NCBI GenBank assembly: GCA_025457785.1
Contig: JALOTS010000018.1
Coordinates: forward strand, 1 to 14,512
Direction: 5' to 3'
Source: Pontiellaceae bacterium
GTDB lineage: Bacteria > Verrucomicrobiota > Kiritimatiellia > Kiritimatiellales > Tichowtungiaceae
DNA: 14,512 nt
Shown here in pieces: positions 14,068 to 14,512 of this stretch. Position numbers and translations under genes: made by a program. The notes under the pieces are model-generated. The model did no database searches. It was given only the letters and a program-made list of their open reading frames with translations, and had not been told where the DNA came from. Within the stretch, counting starts at the first letter, position 1. Each line of letters begins with the position of its first letter.

Positions 14068-14442
14068 TCACCCGGAGCGGGCGGAATCTGCGACAGGTTC
14101 CGGCGGCGGATCGTCCGGGTTTCTTGGTGTTTCACAATTCCAGCATACAGCAAGCTCTCCGTTTACTTTCTCCCGGCAGCGGGAGCAAACCCAAAAAGAA
14201 TCGCCTGACTCCTCTTTTTTCATATCCGCTATTAACGTTTTGGCCGTTTCATAATCCTCGTCAGACACCCACACTTCCGGCCACGCAAAAGGTATTGATA
14301 ACATCGCAGGTACGGGGAAGCCCACTCCTGCGCTGGCAGAGCCGCGTTCATTTTTGATGACCACCATCAGCCCCTGAGATTCCAGCATGCTTTTTAACAC
14401 GTCACAGGGAACCACACTTGGATCTGTAAATATTCTTTTCAT
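14068..14442 (-). CDS. DUF2007-domain protein with C-terminal zinc ribbon
   Basis: A 124-residue cytoplasmic protein. Residues ~1-72 fit the DUF2007 fold (MKRIFTDPSVVPCDVLKSML, a variable loop, then WPEVWVSDEDYETAKTLI), described as a putative signal-transducing domain related to ferredoxin-like folds. Its function is not established. Residues 86-103 are a zinc ribbon, CSRC then 10 residues then CWNC (Cys86, 89, 100, 103), followed by a disordered Pro/Glu tail. The combination of DUF2007 with a small zinc ribbon is known in many bacteria, and the ribbon usually suggests a protein or nucleic-acid contact. The start at ATG 14442 has only a weak GAGAG about 7 nt upstream. It is convergent with nadE and shares the structured gap with it; the stop is TGA at 14068-14070. 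Confidence 0.85.
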   Translation of the reverse strand: MKRIFTDPSVVPCDVLKSMLESQGLMVVIKNERGSASAGVGFPVPAMLSIPFAWPEVWVSDEDYETAKTLIADMKKEESGDSFWVCSRCREKVNGELAVCWNCETPRNPDDPPPEPVADSARSG

Positions 14443-14512
14443 TTTAAGCTCTCGAATGACTTGAGTGGATCTGAACGGGCGAAGTCCACGATAGAGTGTA
14501 CGCGGTGGCCCT
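14443..14512. other. right-edge segment, no gene seen
   Basis: Seventy bases upstream of the DUF2007 gene, presumably holding its promoter. I see no confident -35/-10 pair and no coding start that can be judged before the window ends. Confidence 0.4.

Noticed and set aside
14019..14357. 112-codon plus-strand open frame at the right end
   Set aside because: Antisense to the DUF2007/zinc-ribbon gene, whose CxxC pairs and domain motifs are clear.

Overview
The window looks like a chromosomal segment of a Gram-negative-type (diderm) bacterium of the PVC superphylum, most likely Verrucomicrobiota/Kiritimatiellota. The reasons are an LptF/LptG-family LPS exporter permease, a fused SecDF, and a large secreted enzyme with the aspartate-rich EF-hand-like linker (DLDGDGRGNLYEY) plus 'VQTCTNL..GVWTN' segment that I associate with secreted proteins of that lineage. 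This placement is an inference from style, not from a marker gene. Most content is housekeeping, with one secreted carbohydrate-active enzyme among it.

Layout: (1) 1-1106, plus strand: the 3' end of an unknown gene and an unknown single-pass membrane protein, overlapping by ATGA and probably tandem paralogues, closed by a strong intrinsic terminator. (2) 1252-7458, minus strand: reading in the direction of transcription, an lptF/lptG-family permease, then yajC-secDF behind a recognisable sigma70-type promoter, a terminator, recJ, and a 41-residue lysine-rich small protein too short for routine gene calling. (3) 7579-10215, minus strand: an 878-residue secreted protein with an F5/8C (discoidin) domain that appears to carry a second carbohydrate-binding jelly roll inserted in it, then an EF-hand-like linker and a C-terminal (alpha/alpha)6-type glycoside hydrolase-like domain. 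(4) 10281-13772, plus strand: guaB, a small lipoprotein and glutamine-dependent nadE, tightly packed and probably one operon (GMP and NAD synthesis). (5) 13773-14067: a hairpin-rich intergenic region between convergent genes. (6) 14068-14442, minus strand: a DUF2007 plus zinc-ribbon protein. The last 70 bases hold no gene I can support.

The most unusual items are an in-frame array of palindromic repeats that has expanded the linker between the two catalytic domains of NadE; the roughly 240-nt intergenic region after nadE with many adjacent and mutually exclusive stems, a candidate structured RNA; the nested carbohydrate-binding domain in the secreted enzyme; and a terminator that ends 8 bases before the recJ start codon. 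I found no CRISPR array, transposase, rRNA, tRNA, phage gene or recognisable defence system.
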